A stretch of DNA of 64,000 nucleotides from Setaria digitata (taxonomy: Eukaryota; Nematoda; Chromadorea; Rhabditida; Setariidae): assembly GCA_003640385.1 (NCBI GenBank), contig RCAB01000177.1:52957-116956 (forward strand), in the 5' to 3' direction. The first letter of the stretch is position 1. Each line of letters starts with the position of its first letter. A model generated the notes under the pieces. It was not told the DNA's origin, ran no database searches, and saw only the letters and a program-made list of their open reading frames with translations. Both the position numbers and the translations under genes were made by a program. This document shows, piece after piece, positions 60,745-64,000 of this stretch.

Positions 60745-63700
60745 ATGGAAAAAACTGTCTTGGTGAGATGTGAACTGTTCTTGTTTCTTAACAAATTTGC
60801 ATTAAATTCAACAACGGTGGAAAGTATAAAACGATCCGAATATGATGTCAAACATCACTGTATCCCGTCGTTATTCGATGAATGGATGGCATTAAGCAGA
60901 AATGTTCAGTATCACGGGATTCTTCAGAGCCATCAGAAGTTTGCTTTTCCGTTTTCTGTGTTTTATTGTCTGCTCATCACTGTTGGCTGAGGGATCCATC
61001 CGATGGCTTTTTTTTAATCAAAAAATTTGCGAGAAAATTTGAATAGGAATAGCAGGTATATAATTTCGAAAGTTTCATAGGAATACTTCTGTATTTCACC
61101 GGATCTTAATGTATTTATATGCATAAATGGTGTGGGTTCACATAAGCTGAATACAAACATATTGTAATGGTGAGGTCATCCATCCTGGTACTCTAACGTG
61201 CCGTGGTACTTATGTAGCGTATAAAATAATTTTTCTAAGATTTGATGCTTATAATATGAGAGGAAACTTCGATTGCAGCAGAATTTAAGTTTCTAAGTTC
61301 TAAACTTTCCGAATATCTTTAGGAAACAATAGTTTTAAACAAACCTTTCGGTATCAGAATTCACAAAACTACACAAAAAGTATGTCATTTCAACTTAATT
61401 TGATTTTCACGGCCTAGAATTTTAATTTGTTTCTTAGAAATATTGAGGAGTGTGTCTCTTCCATTATATAACGGGTGAAATGATATGCAAAATATCATAA
61501 AATGAGATTATTGAAAAGATAACTAGATATAAAAGTATTCTTTCTTCGTAGGTAGTATATGTCGACCCATATGGTGCATCAGCTAATGTGGTCTTCGTTG
61601 GTGATATAATTCTTGCTATCGATAACACCAAAATTAACGATTCTACGACATTAAGAAGGATTATGCACAAGCCGACAGTTGTAATTTTCGTTTAAAATAC
61701 TTGATATATTGTGATCTCATCAGTCGGTAATCTCAAAGAACTGATAGTATAATCTTTTGTGTCAGGAAATACAAATTAAGTGATTTGGTCAATTTACATC
61801 AATGATACAGAAAAGTCATTCACAATAATTAGAACATTGATAATCCCGAAGAACATATACTATAACTTGTTAAATATTTCCATAAAGCTTAAAGCTGAAT
61901 GTTTAGAAAGTTTCTGTAAAACTTCGACGAAACGCGTATTCTCATTGTCGCTGCATACAATCCACTATTGAAACAATGATAATAAAAAATGAAACTAAAC
62001 TACTACGAGCGGTCAATGTTTACACAGTAACTACTTCTTGGTAAAAATAAAACCAAATTTCAATTTTAGTGGAATTATTTGTAGGCCTATTGCTTTGTAA
62101 AAGAGGTCGTTACCGCATAGCTGAACAGAAATTGTGATTGTTTAAGAGGTCTAATAGACATATTTCTATAAATTATTCAACCGTTACATTTCTAATGTTG
62201 GAAGGTATGTGTTCATGCGGTAGATGTGATGCCGTCAGATGAGAGTGATATATTGGGATTGTCAGTATCATATGATGCTCGAGAACGTCTTCAAGTAGCT
62301 TCAACCAAACGTTGGAGTCTTGCTGCCATTCATTTACGCTCTGGAGATACTATCAAGTGAAATTTTAAGTTGTCTTGAAAACATATTCTGCGAAACTGGA
62401 AACAAATCCATGAAATCCTGTGGAAAAAACCGCAAGGAATAGATTCAAATATCATTAAGATTTTGAAATTTTCATTTTTTAATTGTGAAGACTTCGAAAT
62501 CAAATTTTTTGGGCAAACTACTAGATCTTTAAAACAAACTTAAATTTCAAGAAATAGCTTGTCTTGTGAAATTTGAACCACTCAGAGCAATTAAAATGTC
62601 TCAAGTGTTTTTCCTCAGAGAAGTGAACGGTCAACCAGTAGCATCGAAATCGATGTTGCGGTACAGGATGTTGGCAAGTATGGAGAAAAATGGCTTCGTA
62701 AGCTTTCCAAGAAGTAGCGGAATTAGATCTGTCATAACACTACTGCATATTGCTTTTATACTCAACTAAATGTAACTACTACACTACTGCAACTTAGTGA
62801 AGCCTATTCGTCATTGGAAATTACTGCAAAAGACTGTATAAAAGGACCATGTTACCTAATTTTTGCTCCACTTTTCATTCATTAATTTATTGTCCAATAA
62901 TGCCTCTAGTATTTCTTCAGTACCAAAACTACCATTGGTTATTACAGGTTGAATTACTTGTTCATAGCGACGACAATCAAAATAATCCATATGAACATGA
63001 GATTGAAATGCCCGAAGATGTTATAGATATAGCAGTAAAACAGGTATAGATCGCTTCCACTCACAAATCGCTATAAGTTTCTATGAAATCACTTCACTCG
63101 CAACTTTTTCTTGCTTTTGAAAAAGTTATAGACTTCATATATTATATTCTTCAGTTATATTCAGTTAAAACGATTTTCTGCCTAGGGGATTATATATATA
63201 AATATTTGTACATAAAAAGTACGAAACATGTTAGAAATCTTTCTATCTCGTTTATTTTATTTCCTAATTATATTTAATGTGAGAAAATTCTATTTTTTAT
63301 AGACTACTTCCTATTTAAGAAAATATCACAGCAATAATGAATATTGATTCTCTGAAACATGACAGACAAAGAAATAGCAGTCTTACAAAAAAATTTTTAT
63401 TTACTACGAGATCACAATTCCACTGACAGTCATTGAAGCATGAAAATCATGGTAGTCACAAAATGCTATTCTTTCATGCTCAAAAAAGAACTAATATTGC
63501 GACAACAAGGCTTTTGTTTTTTTTACCTTAATAGAATATAGTGAAGATAAAACCCTGAGATTAAAAGTCAAAATCCAAAAGAAGATCAATTTCAGATACA
63601 AACAATGCGAACATTGTCCTCAAAACAGCTTCAAAAAACGAAAAAAATATTAAGAAAAGACTTACCACTTCCGAGGTACCAAAGACCTGTGGCTATATGC

Positions 63701-63781
63701 GACAATACTTTCGAAGTCCCTATCGGAAGTGATTGGGATCCAAAAAAATTGTGTAAAGTGAAAAAAAGTCAAGGATACTGA
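60745..63781 (+). CDS. Two-PDZ-domain protein, copy 2
   Basis: Proposed exons: 60745-60762 (tentative), 61323-61379, 61552-61677, 61852-61935 (tentative), 62205-62356, 62619-62697, 62948-63043, 63596-63781 (TGA). They join in frame to about 265 aa. PDZ1 has NKPFGIRIHK, YGASANVVFVGDIILAID and SIKLKA. PDZ2 has DILGLSVSYDARERLQVAST, AIHLRSGDTIKEVNGQPVAS and VELLVHS. A conserved EMPEDVIDIAVKQ follows, then a Lys-rich tail. Exon lengths 57, 152 and 79 are identical to copy 1 at equivalent positions, proving paralogy. The donor after 61677 is a weak GTTGTA; without splicing the frame stops at 61693-61695. The acceptor before 62205 (TTGGAAG) and the first exon are also weak. A peptide-binding adaptor is inferred; no ligand is known. 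Confidence 0.68.
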
Positions 63782-64000
63782 GAAAATAAATAAGGAAAAT
63801 TTATCTTGGATTCAGAGTTTCCATCGACTTCAACCCGTACATTTGATTAAAATCTATGAGTGACGTTAACTTGAGCGAAGAAAATGTCAATTCATGAAAA
63901 TGAATTAATATATGAAAAAAAGCAACTTAATGGAGAGTTCTCTTGGTGTTAAATTCTACGTTCATAGGAAAGCATGATGGAAACAAAGTTTTTTTTTTTT
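63782..64000. other. Non-coding sequence at the right edge
   Basis: 3' flank of PDZ copy 2, A+T-rich, ending in a T run at the window edge. Nothing else seen. Confidence 0.5.

Noticed and set aside
1..64000. Bacterial endosymbiont (Wolbachia) insertion, CRISPR array, rRNA or tRNA genes
   Set aside because: No run of bacterial-type ORFs, no regular spacer array, and no tRNA with both pairing arms was seen by eye.

Overview
This is a eukaryotic nuclear window, most likely from a parasitic, filarial-type nematode. The base composition is strongly A+T-rich with many long A and T runs. Introns are mostly about 100-400 bases with GT...(T)TTTCAG borders. Several genes have a bare TTTCAG-like acceptor 3-30 bases before the ATG, as expected for spliced-leader trans-splicing. 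The proteins are nematode-like: a divergent-finger intestinal GATA factor, a Tribbles/NIPI-3 pseudokinase, an HP1-like chromatin protein and an unusual two-PDZ family. Species is inference. No bacterial genes, tRNA, rRNA or CRISPR were found. All gene models are hand-built from splice signals and reading frame, without transcript support.

Layout. 0.3-2.5 kb (+): 3' half of a TM9SF2-type nonaspanin. 2.5-8.5 kb: non-coding, ending in a cluster of TGATAA sites. 8.5-13.0 kb (+): complete 11-exon ELT-2-like GATA factor (561 aa). 13.0-16.9 kb: non-coding. 16.9-18.5 kb (-): unrecognised 6-exon acidic, Asn/Ser-rich protein (315 aa). 18.5-34.5 kb: a 16-kb gene-poor tract with simple repeats and weak ORFs. 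34.5-38.8 kb (+): unrecognised secreted protein with two phase-compatible alternative last exons, one encoding a six-cysteine domain. 38.8-42.1 kb: non-coding. 42.1-44.8 kb (-): HP1-like protein with chromodomain and chromoshadow-like end (378 aa). 44.8-48.0 kb: non-coding. 48.0-50.6 kb (+): two-PDZ protein (287 aa). 51.0-52.2 kb (-): ribosomal protein uL16/RPL10 (214 aa), with a 75-bp tandem repeat just upstream. 52.9-54.5 kb: probable decayed copy of the PDZ gene. 55.2-58.8 kb (-): Tribbles pseudokinase. 59.9-60.7 kb: G+C-rich island with overlapping ORFs of uncertain strand. 60.7-63.8 kb (+): second PDZ paralogue with the same internal exon lengths as the first.

The right third is therefore a local tandem family (two intact PDZ genes plus a probable relic, all on +) with unrelated minus-strand genes, RPL10 and Tribbles, interspersed. 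No operon is evident. Three single-N positions occur; two sit between near-identical ~80-110 bp direct repeats and look like unmerged contig ends rather than biology.
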